Assembly (NCBI RefSeq): GCF_000384815.1
Contig: NZ_ARQF01000020.1
Coordinates: 310,001 to 374,000, forward strand
Direction of reading: 5' to 3'
DNA length: 64,000 bases
Source of the DNA: Halodesulfovibrio aestuarii DSM 17919 = ATCC 29578
GTDB lineage: Bacteria > Desulfobacterota > Desulfovibrionia > Desulfovibrionales > Desulfovibrionaceae
A model generated the notes under the pieces. That model worked only from the letters and a program-made list of their open reading frames with translations, ran no database searches and had not been told where the DNA came from. This document shows, in pieces, positions 31,439 to 41,811 of this stretch; positions within the stretch are counted from its first letter, which is position 1, and the number at the start of each line of letters is the position of its first letter. A program made the translations under genes and the position numbers.

Positions 31439-32935
31439 ATGGAAGTGAAAGAATCTATTAGCGGATCAAATCTGGGACGATGGATTGTCCAGCATACACG
31501 GCTGGACTCCATCAAAGGGAAAATCTTTGTCATCTTTATTATGACGTTCCTTTTCATTGGAGGCCTCTCCGCCCTGCATTTTTGGAACCTGGATACCGTC
31601 AAAGAGCGCATGATCCTTAGTCAACAGTACGACGACCTTCTGAATAACATTCTTGAACTCCGACGCATGGAGAAAAATTTCTTCATTTACGGAGGCAGAG
31701 AAAGCCTGAAAGAATCACGTCAGTACATCGAGCATATAAATAAACTGGTAGACAGTCTGGCGGATGACTTACCAGTCCTTGTAGGTCAGAAAGTTTTTCT
31801 TCGTTTCCAATCCACGCTAAACAGGTACAACAAGCAGGTGGAACTAGTCCTCAGTGGAGAGCCCCTCACTCGCAAGGCGCTACGGGTTCTAGGGAAAGAA
31901 CTTACGGACTCTGCTGAACAATTCCGCCACATCAAGCGGGAACGTATACATAAAGCCATCTCTCGCTCATCTATCCTGCCTTTCGCTTTTCTTGGCATTT
32001 TCCTGTTCCTTATGATTCTCGTCATCAAGATTATCGCTCTGGGACTATTACGCCCACTGGATGTAGTAAAAGCCACCACTCAACAAGTTGCACGGGGGGA
32101 CTTCAGCCCCATCCGTTATAAAGGCAAACGTCTCGAAGAAATTTATGCCCTGATCGAAGCCTTCAACCGTATGGCGCAAGAATTAGAAACGAATCATGAA
32201 GATCTGGTTCAGACGCGCAAAATCGCGGCTATAGGCACGCTTACAGCCGGAGTTGCACACGAGTTGAACAACCCGATCAACAACATCTCGCTAACAGCGG
32301 AAGCTTTTGGTGAAATATACGGCGATGCCGTAGACGAGGAAGGACAGGACATGTTGCGCGACATTCTGAGCCAGACAGCCCGCGCGGCAGATATCGTAAA
32401 GAATTTACTGGACTTCTCCCGGACGGAAAGGCCTGTTTTTGCCCATCTCGCCCCGGCAAATGTCATGGACAGTTCCATTGCGCTAGTGAAAAATCAATTC
32501 CGTATCGCCGGAGTATATCTGGAAACGTCCATTACCGACGATCTTCCACCTATTGCGGGCAATCTACGCAACCTGCAACAAGTATTTACAAACCTGTTGC
32601 TCAATGCCGTTCAGGCAAGCCCTCAGGAAGGTACAGTTAAAGTCTGCGTTGAGCTCGCAGACGATCAACAACATATTCGCTTTTCTGTTAAAGACAGCGG
32701 CCCCGGCATCGCTCCTGAAATCCGGCAACAGATTTTCGAACCCTTTTTCTCCACAAAGCAAGTTGGGAAAGGTACAGGACTGGGGTTAGCCGTCAGCTTC
32801 TCAATCATCAAGCGCCACTACGGACGCATTGATGTGAAAGGCAAAGAAGGGGAAGGCGCTGAATTTATAGTCTTACTCCCCTGTGTTTCAGAACAAAACA
32901 ATGTGTTCAGTAACAGTTTAAGGAGTAAAGCCTGA
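31439..32935 (+). CDS. Sensor histidine kinase with HAMP domain
   Basis: 498-residue inner-membrane kinase. Membrane segment 1 (GKIFVIFIMTFLFIGGLSALHFW), a periplasmic helical sensor of about 130 residues (ILELRRMEKNFFIYGGRESL, four-helix-bundle type), membrane segment 2 (SSILPFAFLGIFLFLMILVIKIIAL), HAMP, HisKA with phosphoacceptor His in GVAHELNNPINNISL, HATPase with DSGPGI, PFFSTK and GTGLGLAVS. I chose the ATG at 31439 (GGAG six bases upstream) over the one at 31427. It is translationally coupled to the regulator (TGATG), so the two are a cognate pair. It likely also serves the stand-alone receiver. Confidence 0.92.
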   Translation: MEVKESISGSNLGRWIVQHTRLDSIKGKIFVIFIMTFLFIGGLSALHFWNLDTVKERMILSQQYDDLLNNILELRRMEKNFFIYGGRESLKESRQYIEHINKLVDSLADDLPVLVGQKVFLRFQSTLNRYNKQVELVLSGEPLTRKALRVLGKELTDSAEQFRHIKRERIHKAISRSSILPFAFLGIFLFLMILVIKIIALGLLRPLDVVKATTQQVARGDFSPIRYKGKRLEEIYALIEAFNRMAQELETNHEDLVQTRKIAAIGTLTAGVAHELNNPINNISLTAEAFGEIYGDAVDEEGQDMLRDILSQTARAADIVKNLLDFSRTERPVFAHLAPANVMDSSIALVKNQFRIAGVYLETSITDDLPPIAGNLRNLQQVFTNLLLNAVQASPQEGTVKVCVELADDQQHIRFSVKDSGPGIAPEIRQQIFEPFFSTKQVGKGTGLGLAVSFSIIKRHYGRIDVKGKEGEGAEFIVLLPCVSEQNNVFSNSLRSKA

Positions 32936-34275
32936 TGCTGCGTGTCGCTATTGTTGATGATGAAGAAATAGTATGTAAACGACTTAGTCTGGTTCTTGGA
33001 CGTGAAGACTTTGAAGTGGAGGCATTCATTATGGCGCGTTCCTTTTTGGAACGTGCAGTGCAGCAGCCCTTTGACATCGTCTTTTTGGACATGCGGTTGC
33101 CCGACCAAAATGGTCTGGAGGTGCTCTCACGCATTAAGTCGCTGCATCAGCAGACAGAAGTGATTATCGTAACCGGACACGGATGTATGGAGACGGCTAT
33201 TGAGGCCATCCGTAATGGCGCCTATCATTATATTACGAAACCGGTAAACCTGACCGAAATACGACTGCTGGCAAAACAGGTACAGGACAAAATTTCCATG
33301 CGTCTGGAAAATATAAGGCTGCGTGAAACACTCAAAGGAGATTCCGGCCTTACGTCAATCATCGGGAACAGCCCTGCCATCCAAAAACTGTTTACGTTAA
33401 TCCGCAAAGTGGCTCCCGTGGACTGCAACGTGCTCATTCAAGGAGGCAGCGGCACCGGCAAGGCGCTAGTCGCCCGTGCAATCCATCAGCTCAGTCCTAA
33501 ACGGGATTTTCCTTTTGTAGCCTTTAACTGTGGCGGATTTTCAGACGAGTTAATCAACAGTGAACTCTTCGGGCATGAACGAGGCGCATTCACAGGAGCA
33601 ACGGCGACCAAAATTGGCCTGCTGGAAGCAGCATCCGGTGGCACGGTTTTTCTCGATGAAATAGGAGAAATGCCACTTGCTATGCAGGTGAAGCTGCTCC
33701 ATGTAATACAGGAACGGCAAATCAGGCGTGTGGGCGGTACAACCCCCATCGATCTGGACATCCGCGTTATTGCCGCTACCAACAAGGATCTGAAGCATGA
33801 GGTGGAACATGGAACCTTCCGTGAAGATTTATTTTTCCGCCTGAACGTGGTTTCCATCTCCCTGCCCCATCTTTCCGAACGACGCGAAGACATTCCGCTG
33901 CTGGTACGTCATTTCATCGAAAAATACAGCCTAGCCTTCCACAAAGAAGTTATCGGCATTCGTCCGCAGGCCATGCAAATTCTTAATAACTACAGTTACC
34001 CCGGGAACGTGCGTGAACTGGAAAATATTATTGAACGAGCCGTGGCCCTGACAGAAGGTGAAGAAATTCACGCCAGTGACTTGCCGGGAGACATGCAACA
34101 ATTGGAGTTTGACACCATGGAAGGCGACGGCCTTCCTACGTTGGAAGAAATGGAGCGACGGTATGTTATCAAAGTACTTGAAAAAACAGGATATAACAAA
34201 GGCATGACGGCACAAATTCTGGCAATTCCCCGAACCACCTTATGGCGTAAACTCAAAGCCTACGGTGTTGAATAG
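32935..34275 (+). CDS. NtrC-family sigma-54-dependent response regulator
   Basis: 446 residues: receiver (1-120; DDE at 8-10, Asp52 in VFLDMRLPD, Lys in YITKPVN), AAA+ domain (about 140-375; Walker A GGSGTGKA, sigma-54 contact loop GAFTGA, Walker B TVFLDEIGEM, arginine finger region REDLFFRLNV) and a Fis-type helix-turn-helix (GYNKGMTAQILAIPRTTLWRKLKAYG). All motifs needed to activate sigma-54 polymerase are present. It probably binds the TTTCATTTTGAAA palindromes and drives the divergent usp-to-phosphohistidine operon. Its receiver shares IVCKRL with the stand-alone receiver in that operon. Confidence 0.95.
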   Translation: MLRVAIVDDEEIVCKRLSLVLGREDFEVEAFIMARSFLERAVQQPFDIVFLDMRLPDQNGLEVLSRIKSLHQQTEVIIVTGHGCMETAIEAIRNGAYHYITKPVNLTEIRLLAKQVQDKISMRLENIRLRETLKGDSGLTSIIGNSPAIQKLFTLIRKVAPVDCNVLIQGGSGTGKALVARAIHQLSPKRDFPFVAFNCGGFSDELINSELFGHERGAFTGATATKIGLLEAASGGTVFLDEIGEMPLAMQVKLLHVIQERQIRRVGGTTPIDLDIRVIAATNKDLKHEVEHGTFREDLFFRLNVVSISLPHLSERREDIPLLVRHFIEKYSLAFHKEVIGIRPQAMQILNNYSYPGNVRELENIIERAVALTEGEEIHASDLPGDMQQLEFDTMEGDGLPTLEEMERRYVIKVLEKTGYNKGMTAQILAIPRTTLWRKLKAYGVE

Positions 34276-34729
34276 AAGCAGAGGGATCGTGGTGAGCTAC
34301 CCGCCGCAACAGCCTCTATTGCTGACTTATGCACACATAACTACAAAAATCGTTTGGACTCTGGCACGTGTACTGAATGCATCAGCCACGCACATACTAT
34401 CGTGCAAAAATCAAATACATCTATTCCAAGCCGTTAAAAGAGAGAACAAAACCTTTCCGGCACTACGCATAAAAAAATATGACTTACGAGTAAAATCGTA
34501 AGTCATATTTTTTGTCTGTTTTATGTTTCCACAGCTCTTGCACGTTCTCTAATATCTGACTTTATATCATCCCGACACGTATCTCTTTAACGCTCTTCAT
34601 CAAATCTTAAAAAGCAAATTTTAAAATGAAAAACGAGAGGCTAATACTTCGCAGCTTACCGCCAAATGCTATAGGCCAGATAGATTTTTATACGTTATGG
34701 AGAGCCTGCAAGTGAACAGATAGTTCGTA
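34276..34729. other. Intergenic region after the NtrC-type regulator
   Basis: No convincing gene; a short plus-strand frame starting inside the regulator gene is not supported. It contains one strong bidirectional terminator (listed separately), then AT-rich sequence. Confidence 0.5.
34472..34513 (+). terminator. Terminator, usable in both directions
   Basis: AAAAAATATGACTTACGA / TCGTAAGTCATATTTTTT, perfect 18-base arms with a 6-base loop. It would end transcription from the regulator gene and, in reverse, from the flavodoxin/ferredoxin gene. Confidence 0.9.
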
Positions 34730-35530
34730 TTATAAAAAACATTCCGGCTGCTTGGGTTCTTTACAAAGATTATTAAGCCGTTCTGAGGCATCTTTTACCG
34801 GACTGGGTTTCATTGTTCTAGCGCCTTGAGGACAACTCTTTATACATGCACAACACGTAATGCATTTTTCATGATTAATTATCGAGCTATGTTGCGAATC
34901 AATAGCACCTACAGGGCATACGTCTGCACAACTTCCGCATTGTGTGCATGTGCTATTCACAGCGATAAAATCAACACTCCATAATTCCGTACGTCCCCCA
35001 TAAGGATAACTGCCAGGCACTGCTACATCGGAGAGTTGAGAGAGTGATGAAACAGCTTGCAGTTTTTCACAAATCTTACGCCCGAATTCTTCCGCATGAG
35101 TTACATCGGCTTTGTCGGGACGTCCTTCAGCTATTGGCGTATCTGAATTTGAAAATGAATGTTCACCAACGTATGCCCCGCATGCAATAGGAATACATCC
35201 ACATTTTTCTACAGTATCTTTTAATTCAAGCAAGGCATCATCATAAGCACGGTTACCATAGACAACAACGCAAACCGCGGGAGTATTATCAGCTTTAATT
35301 GTCTTAAGCCATTCAGTTGCCAAAGCCGGAACTCTTCCCATGTAGACAGGAACTGCGACCACAAGCAATTCATCCTTTGCAGCTAGCAAAGACTGTTCTC
35401 TTCCGCTTGGTGTGGTTAGATCTACAAGTTCGATTGACGAAGAATCAATGCCATGAGCAATGCCATGAGCGACCGCTTTTGTTGTTTCTGTTGGTGAAAA
35501 GTATACTAATTTTACAGGATCTATTTCCAT
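34730..35530 (-). CDS. EFR1-type flavodoxin-ferredoxin fusion protein
   Basis: 266 residues: a flavodoxin-like domain (1-165) with the FMN loop YFSPTETTKAVA and AVPVYMGRVPA, then two ferredoxin-type 4Fe-4S motifs, CTQCGSCADVCPVGAID and CITCCACIKSCPQGART (about 200-240). This is the EFR1 family (EFR1 = flavodoxin plus 2[4Fe-4S]), soluble electron carriers of anaerobes. It stands alone with its own ribosome binding site. Its partner is not evident from neighbours. No truncation seen. Confidence 0.88.
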   Translation of the reverse strand: MEIDPVKLVYFSPTETTKAVAHGIAHGIDSSSIELVDLTTPSGREQSLLAAKDELLVVAVPVYMGRVPALATEWLKTIKADNTPAVCVVVYGNRAYDDALLELKDTVEKCGCIPIACGAYVGEHSFSNSDTPIAEGRPDKADVTHAEEFGRKICEKLQAVSSLSQLSDVAVPGSYPYGGRTELWSVDFIAVNSTCTQCGSCADVCPVGAIDSQHSSIINHEKCITCCACIKSCPQGARTMKPSPVKDASERLNNLCKEPKQPECFL

Positions 35531-35633
35531 TCCATTTGCTCCATCAATTTAATTGGGAAGTTATCCCTAGCCTCTTACTGGACAAGATCTAAAACATCAC
35601 GCCAATAAAGCTAAAGAACGTATCGCACAAAAA

Positions 35634-35668
35634 GCTCCCCCGCAATTTTTTCTACAGGGGAGCGTTTT
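35634..35668 (-). terminator. Terminator of the hybrid kinase / sigma-54 activator operon
   Basis: GCTCCCC / GGGGAGC with a 16-base loop; on the minus strand it is followed by TTTTT, 35 bases after the activator stop. Confidence 0.75.
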
Positions 35669-35702
35669 ATTCTATTCATTGCATGCGAACTACGTAATAT
35701 CC

Positions 35703-37481
35703 TTAATCGATATTATACTGTTTCATCTTGCGGAATAAGGTTCGTCTGTCGACCTGTAAAGTACGGGCTGTATGAGATCGATGCCAATCATTCGCCTTGA
35801 GAATATCCATAATATACTGACGTTCGAAACGTGACATCGCAGTTTCAAGCGGCTCCTGAAGAACTTGCATCCCGGTCCTGTCGCTTCCGGTTATAATGCG
35901 CTCCCCACCCAAGGTGAGTGTCCCGAGATTCAGGTACTGATGCAGAGCATTCTGCATCTCCCTGATGTTACCCGGCCAATGATATGCCATAAAAGCATTA
36001 AGCACTTCTGTTGTAACCGGAGGGCGGTTATCGAGCTCTGGTAATATACGGAGAAAATGATCGATAAGCAAAGGAATGTCTTCCTTACGGTCACGCAAAG
36101 GAGGAATATAAATCGGCACAACGTGGATACGGTAATAGAAGTCACTCCGCATCTGTCCCTGTTGTACCAGCTCCATCAAATCTCTGTTTGTTGCTGCCAC
36201 AATACGCGGACGCGTATGCACAAGTTCTGTGCCCCCTACCGGAATAAATCCCCCGCCTTCTATGGCACGCAACAGCTTGATCTGCCCCATAAGGCTTATC
36301 TCGCCTAATTCATCAAGAAATAGTGTACCATTATCTGCCTGCTCCAAATACCCTTTGCGGTTTGTAACAGCTCCGGTAAAGGCCCCCTTCTTATGCCCAA
36401 AAAACTCGCTTTCAAAAAGCTGCTCAGGAATGGCACCACAGTTAACCGGAACATAGTTACGATCAAATCGGGAACTATGGTCATGCACGGCGCGGGATAC
36501 AAGCTCCTTACCTGTGCCGGACTCGCCGTACACAATCACGTTATCATCGGTTGCGCCAGCCTTCAGAATCATTTCATAGATGTTCTGCATCGGATCAGAA
36601 TTACCAACAATGTTACCGAAGTAGTGTGCTTTCATTTTACTTTTCAGCAAACGGTTTTCTTCGCAAATGCCCAATTCCTGCATTTTGCTTTCGGTGACAT
36701 CAGAAATAAACCCCTCGATGGCAAACGGGGTTCCATCATCGTCATACAGACCTACTGCCTGCTCTCGAACCCATCTGGCATCACCGGATTTTGTTTGAAT
36801 ACGATAGACATGTTCAAACCGAAGCTGCGCAGCTAAAGCGGCCTGTAATCGTTCGGTAAGCTCCGCCTTATCTTCTTCTACAACAACAGAGATAAAGGGT
36901 TCCCTGCCGCCTTCAGTAAAATATGTGTGAGAAAATCCGGTAATCTCATAGGTACCGACACTCATAAACAGCATGGTGCGCTGATCATCCACTTCGCTCC
37001 GGTATGCAATCCCCGGCAAATTATCCATCAGCGTATTCAGCTGGCGACGGTTTTCGATAAGCTCCTGTTTGACGAGTACGTTTTTTTCTTCAAGACGTTC
37101 ACGCATCCCCTTTAAGAGTAGGTGAGTATGAACTCTGGCAACCACTTCCGCCTGATGAAACGGTTTGGTTACATAGTCTACCCCTCCAACACTGAAAGCA
37201 CGGGTTTTGCACTCTGGATCCTGCATATTAGAAATAAATATTACAGGAATACTGCGGGTAGCATCCTGCTGTTGCAACTCCTCACAAACAGCAAAACCGT
37301 CCATATCCGGTAACACAATATCCAGCAGAATAAGATCCGGCCGTTGTACAACAGCATGTTCCAACGCTTTTTCACCGGTTTTTGCCACAATCAGTGCATA
37401 CTTTTCTTGTAGATTGTCCACAAGAATACGAAGGTTTACCGGATTATCGTCGACAACAAGAATTAACGGCTTTGTTCTCAC
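35703..37481 (-). CDS. Sigma-54-dependent regulator with receiver and PAS domains
   Basis: 592 residues: receiver (1-120; VVDDN, Asp54 in LLDIVLPDMDG, Lys in VTKPFHQ), PAS/PAC domain (about 145-275; ending GFISDVTESK), AAA+ domain (about 295-530; Walker A GESGTGKE, GAFTGA, LFLDELGEI) and a C-terminal Fis-type helix-turn-helix (DWHRSHTARTLQVDRRTLFRKM). The start is a GTG with AAGGAGG somewhat far upstream (about nine bases). It follows the hybrid kinase gene by 18 bases in one operon, so it is the likely output regulator of that kinase. The TRAP and microcompartment genes next door have sigma-54-type promoters, making them plausible targets. Confidence 0.93.
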   Translation of the reverse strand: MRTKPLILVVDDNPVNLRILVDNLQEKYALIVAKTGEKALEHAVVQRPDLILLDIVLPDMDGFAVCEELQQQDATRSIPVIFISNMQDPECKTRAFSVGGVDYVTKPFHQAEVVARVHTHLLLKGMRERLEEKNVLVKQELIENRRQLNTLMDNLPGIAYRSEVDDQRTMLFMSVGTYEITGFSHTYFTEGGREPFISVVVEEDKAELTERLQAALAAQLRFEHVYRIQTKSGDARWVREQAVGLYDDDGTPFAIEGFISDVTESKMQELGICEENRLLKSKMKAHYFGNIVGNSDPMQNIYEMILKAGATDDNVIVYGESGTGKELVSRAVHDHSSRFDRNYVPVNCGAIPEQLFESEFFGHKKGAFTGAVTNRKGYLEQADNGTLFLDELGEISLMGQIKLLRAIEGGGFIPVGGTELVHTRPRIVAATNRDLMELVQQGQMRSDFYYRIHVVPIYIPPLRDRKEDIPLLIDHFLRILPELDNRPPVTTEVLNAFMAYHWPGNIREMQNALHQYLNLGTLTLGGERIITGSDRTGMQVLQEPLETAMSRFERQYIMDILKANDWHRSHTARTLQVDRRTLFRKMKQYNID

Positions 37482-37499
37482 AGTGTTTATCCTCCTTGC

Positions 37500-40400
37500 C
37501 TATGCGTCTCTAAAAGAGGAAACCTGCCTGCAAGCAAGCAGATGGTCACGCGCTTTTTCATAGTCATACTGGAAGACCAATGACTCAAGGGCGACAGAGT
37601 CTTCCGGTTGTAAAAATACAGCAGTTTGAGGGAGTAATTCTTCAATTTTTACAGGATCTGCGGCTTTGAGTGCAACCGCAAGGTTCTTTGCAATGGCAAA
37701 TTCAGAAGCCGTCAGCGGTTTTCCAGTTGCATCAACAACAGGCTTCTTCAAGGCTTCCTGCTTAACTGCGATCTCTTCAAGCAATGGTGTTAACTCTCGC
37801 TCGAGTGATAGAATGAGATCATCCACCCCTAACGGTGTACAGTCGCCATTTACAACGCCTTCAGCCTGCACCTCAATCTGCTTGGCAATTGCCCCGCTCT
37901 GCGCTGCACCAATATTAGAAGCTGCGCCGGAAATGGTATGTGCCATCTTCATTACACGCTCGTACTCATGATTAACGCAAGCAGCACGCAAATGCTCTAT
38001 AGCTTCGGCATGTTCCTGTGCAAAAAGTTTGAGTAACGTATCGAAAGATTCCTGCGTAACCCCCAATCGCTTTGCGACCTCAGGACAAACACCATACGGC
38101 ACCGATAGTGTCTGAGTCTTCTCTGAATAATCCTGCACAGAAGCCTCCACGTCTCCCTTCGAAGTTAACGCACTTGCAATAGTTGAATACAATGACTCTT
38201 TGCCAAACGGCTTGGATAGATAAAACTCCATACCGGCATCCTTAGCTCGCTGCCTGCTGCCTTTGATAGCGTGCGCAGTTAACGCAATTATAGGAGGCGC
38301 TGCCGACCCAAGCTCTTTAGTAATCAACGTTGCAGCTTCGTATCCGTCCATTTCCGGCATTTGAATATCCATAAGTACAACGTCATACATAATTTTACGT
38401 ACAGCCTCCACCGCTTCACGGCCGTTGGTTACAAACGTAAGCAACCCGCCAGTCGGCTCAAGCAGCATGGTAACTATTTCCCGGTTTGTCTGTGTGTCTT
38501 CCGCAATAAGGATTCGTTTCCCTTTAAACCTGTCTTCATCCGCTATCCCCAACGGCTTCATCTCTGTATTCGCAAGCACCGAGCCATCTGCCCCGAGCAT
38601 GGTACAAAGGGAACTCAGCAGCACACGCATAGTCAAAATATCTGTTACCAGATGTACGTTAGCAGGGAGTTTTGCACTCGAAAGCACCAGCTTGCCATGC
38701 TTAGCAGCCATCAGCAAAACAGGAATTGGTTCACCGTCATTGGTAAAATTAAATAGAAGTTCCGGGCGCTCTGCCAGTGGAATATTATGACCTATGCAGA
38801 TAACGTTTGGCTTCACCACGCCCGACTCAAGCTTCAGCACGGCATCATCGACGCCATACGCAATTGAAGTCATCATATTAATGGCATTAAAATGAGAACG
38901 GACAACTCTACCGGACTGCTCAGACTTAGTAACTACAAGCGCCGTAATGTCGGCCAGTTCTTCCGGCAATTCCCAAATATCACAACATGACTCTTCAAGT
39001 TCAAACGGAATTGAGAAAGCAAACAGACTTCCCTGCCCCAGTTCTGACTCAACCCATATTTCTCCGCCCATGTGTTCCACAAGTTGCTTACAGATACTCA
39101 GTCCTAAGCCGGTACCACCATAACTACGTAATTCCGGAGCACTCAGCTGCTGGAACGGAATAAACAATTGTTCCATAGAACCGGACGGAACCCCGATGCC
39201 AGAGTCCTGAACAAAACACTGTAACAATATATTACTGTCGCTAGTCTGATGATAACGGAATGACAGAGAAATAGTCCCCCCGGGAGGAGTAAACTTCAAT
39301 GCGTTGCTGGTAAGGTTTAACATAACCTGCTGCAACTTTCCGGAATCTCCACACAGTCTGGTAGGCACACTTGATGGAAGATCAACAATAAACTCGAGGT
39401 CCTTTGCGGCAGCCCTGCCTAGGACAAGATTGCAGACTCGTTGGACAGTGCTGTCCAGATGAAACGGCATGTTTTCTACTGCAACATGGCCTGCTTCAAT
39501 TTTGGAGAAGTCCAGCAGCTCATTAATGATGTCGAGCAAGGTAAAAGAGGAATCCAAAATGTTTCTCAAGTACTTGTGTACAGGTGCAGATGCTTCGAGC
39601 ATACGAACCTGCTCCGCAAATGAGATGATTCCATGCAGGGGGGTTCTAATTTCATGGCTGATACTTGCAAGGAATTGACTTTTTGCCTGTGTTGCGGCAT
39701 CCGCAGCCTCTTTTGAACGCTGCAGTTCTTTGTTCATTTCTCTCAGATCACGGGTACGTTCTTCAACACGGGATTCAAGCTCAAGGTTAGCCTTACTCAA
39801 CATTTTTTCATATTCAACACGCGTCGTAACATTACGTACTGAACCAACAAATTCCGCAGGATTGCCCTTTGTATCATACAGCATTTTACCCGTTACGGAA
39901 CAATGCATTGCATGCTCGCCTGTACCAAAAACAAAAGCAAAGTCTTCCAGCTTCCCGCGCTTACGCAATTCTTTTTTCAGCATCAGAACCACATCCGGTT
40001 CCATAAAAGCGTAAACAGAAGCACGTTGCGCCTCTTCAGGTGTCCAGCCGAACACCTGCTGAACAGAAGGGCTTACCTCCCGAATGCGCCCGTCGGGAAG
40101 CGCCTGAAAGTACACATCCTGAATATTTTCAAAAATTCTTCGATAGCGAACTTCACTATTCCGCAACGCAGCCTCAACTGAGTCCCGTTTAACAAGCTCC
40201 GCATTAAGTTCACTTGTTTTCTTCTCTACAAGTTTTTTTAGAGAAAGGTTCCACAAGACAATGATGCACGTGGCACCAATAAGAAATGTAAAACACATTA
40301 AGATAAGAACGATAGCACGCGTAGAAACAGGATCTCCTTCCTCCATACGCACCCATTTTCCGACAATAGCGCTATGCTCTTCCGAAGTAATATTATTCAG

Positions 40401-41189
40401 TGCCTTGTTAAGAATGCTTAGCAACAGCGGTAAATCTTTGCTTATACCAACAGATAGGCTTGCGGTTAGCCCCACAACGCCCCCGACCTGCAAATCAAGT
40501 ACGCCGCTTTTTTTAATCTGATGAGTGATACTGAACTGATAATCTACAAGTGCGTCTGACTGCCCGAACGCTACGCGTTGCAGTCCCTCTTCGCTATTTT
40601 CCACCACATCAATGATGATATCCTTATAATAGTCCTCAAGATAATCATGCCATGCGTAACGGCGGACAACAGCAACACGCTTACCACTTAAATCGTCCAG
40701 TGTAAGATCTTTCCAATCCCCTTTTCGGACAACAATGATGCCGGGCATTTTAATAAACGGAGTACTGAAATTAAGAAAATCATCACGACTTGGAGTTCGC
40801 ATCAACGCCGCGATCATATCCAACTTACCGTCGCGCATATCTTGCATTACCTGCGTCCACTCGCCCACGGCTGAAATTTTAAATTTCAACCCAGTAAGCT
40901 TTTCAAGAATACGCAAGTAGTCGCTCGTCATACCAACATGATGACCATCTTCAGTTCTGGCCTCAATTGGGAAAAAATTGTTATCAATACCGACCTGAAC
41001 AGTACTATGCGTTGAAAGCCAATTACGTTCTTCCGGCGAGAAGTTCGCCCATACAAACTCTTTGTTCTCGATCAACCGCTCAACAGTGTTATCCCGAGAA
41101 TCCAAAGAAGAGAGCACGGTCTTATATATTGCCCCCATTCCTAGAAGCAACATTCCGCACACAAGAAGAGTCAACATTTTCAAGCGCAT
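37500..41189 (-). CDS. Hybrid sensor kinase with periplasmic solute-binding domain, PAS, receiver and HPt
   Basis: 1229 residues. Signal/membrane segment (about 3-24), SBP_bac_3-type periplasmic domain (about 60-285; VQVGIDNNFFPIEARTEDG, DMRDGKLDMIAALMRTPSR), membrane helix (about 290-312), PAS (345-465), HisKA (His in FLASISHEIRTPLHGI), HATPase (NLTSNALKFTPPGG, DSGIGVP, GGTGLGLSI), a degenerate receiver-like segment, an intact receiver (ILIAEDTQTNREI, Asp in VVLMDIQMPEMDG, LSKPFG) and a C-terminal HPt (MAHTISGAASNIGA). Like BvgS/EvgS it should sense a small ligand in the periplasm and relay phosphate through receiver and HPt to the regulator downstream. It stands next to the TRAP solute transporter, so the ligand may be the transported substrate. 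Start supported by AGGAG. Confidence 0.93.
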   Translation of the reverse strand: MRLKMLTLLVCGMLLLGMGAIYKTVLSSLDSRDNTVERLIENKEFVWANFSPEERNWLSTHSTVQVGIDNNFFPIEARTEDGHHVGMTSDYLRILEKLTGLKFKISAVGEWTQVMQDMRDGKLDMIAALMRTPSRDDFLNFSTPFIKMPGIIVVRKGDWKDLTLDDLSGKRVAVVRRYAWHDYLEDYYKDIIIDVVENSEEGLQRVAFGQSDALVDYQFSITHQIKKSGVLDLQVGGVVGLTASLSVGISKDLPLLLSILNKALNNITSEEHSAIVGKWVRMEEGDPVSTRAIVLILMCFTFLIGATCIIVLWNLSLKKLVEKKTSELNAELVKRDSVEAALRNSEVRYRRIFENIQDVYFQALPDGRIREVSPSVQQVFGWTPEEAQRASVYAFMEPDVVLMLKKELRKRGKLEDFAFVFGTGEHAMHCSVTGKMLYDTKGNPAEFVGSVRNVTTRVEYEKMLSKANLELESRVEERTRDLREMNKELQRSKEAADAATQAKSQFLASISHEIRTPLHGIISFAEQVRMLEASAPVHKYLRNILDSSFTLLDIINELLDFSKIEAGHVAVENMPFHLDSTVQRVCNLVLGRAAAKDLEFIVDLPSSVPTRLCGDSGKLQQVMLNLTSNALKFTPPGGTISLSFRYHQTSDSNILLQCFVQDSGIGVPSGSMEQLFIPFQQLSAPELRSYGGTGLGLSICKQLVEHMGGEIWVESELGQGSLFAFSIPFELEESCCDIWELPEELADITALVVTKSEQSGRVVRSHFNAINMMTSIAYGVDDAVLKLESGVVKPNVICIGHNIPLAERPELLFNFTNDGEPIPVLLMAAKHGKLVLSSAKLPANVHLVTDILTMRVLLSSLCTMLGADGSVLANTEMKPLGIADEDRFKGKRILIAEDTQTNREIVTMLLEPTGGLLTFVTNGREAVEAVRKIMYDVVLMDIQMPEMDGYEAATLITKELGSAAPPIIALTAHAIKGSRQRAKDAGMEFYLSKPFGKESLYSTIASALTSKGDVEASVQDYSEKTQTLSVPYGVCPEVAKRLGVTQESFDTLLKLFAQEHAEAIEHLRAACVNHEYERVMKMAHTISGAASNIGAAQSGAIAKQIEVQAEGVVNGDCTPLGVDDLILSLERELTPLLEEIAVKQEALKKPVVDATGKPLTASEFAIAKNLAVALKAADPVKIEELLPQTAVFLQPEDSVALESLVFQYDYEKARDHLLACRQVSSFRDA

Positions 41190-41811
41190 TCAGCCTACTC
41201 CTGCAAACCATACGGACAGCATCCGTCAAGTTTACCTAATGATAATTCCATAACATATGCACTCTGCTGCCAACTGAACGCATAGTCTTCCTTATCCCCG
41301 CTCTATCTATAACTACACAAAGGGCGATGCCTGACTGCATTGCGCTGCATCAGCATCTATTCCTTACATGGGGGCAAAAAGACTCACCATGTATGTCCTT
41401 CTCTTTGCAACATTCATTCTCAATTGATTGTTATCTAAGGCACAAACCTACAGCATGGGCAGGCAAAGCCCGCACCACTCTCTCATCCTGCTAATATTGC
41501 ATATCATTTTCACATCTAAGAAAATTTAAAACTACTCTCGCGCAATATTGGACTTCATACTGAGGCATCTTCGTCCTATTTGTCCTGTTGAATTCAACGA
41601 GGTATTCGAACCAGCATTAATACGGGGTAATTTTGCCTCAAATAAAGAGAATACAGACCCTAGCACATCCAATCTGTTACTCAAAACATCAAAAAAATGT
41701 TGCATTTTTGCACAAAACTACATCTTAACCAGACACTTTACTGATTTTTGGGACTTTTTTGTCACATTCAATCACCCCACTTTCGCGCTTTTTTTCACAA
41801 ACCCTCTTTGC

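Noticed and set aside
34265-34501. 78-codon frame after the NtrC-type regulator
   Set aside because: Ends inside a strong terminator hairpin and overlaps the end of the regulator gene.
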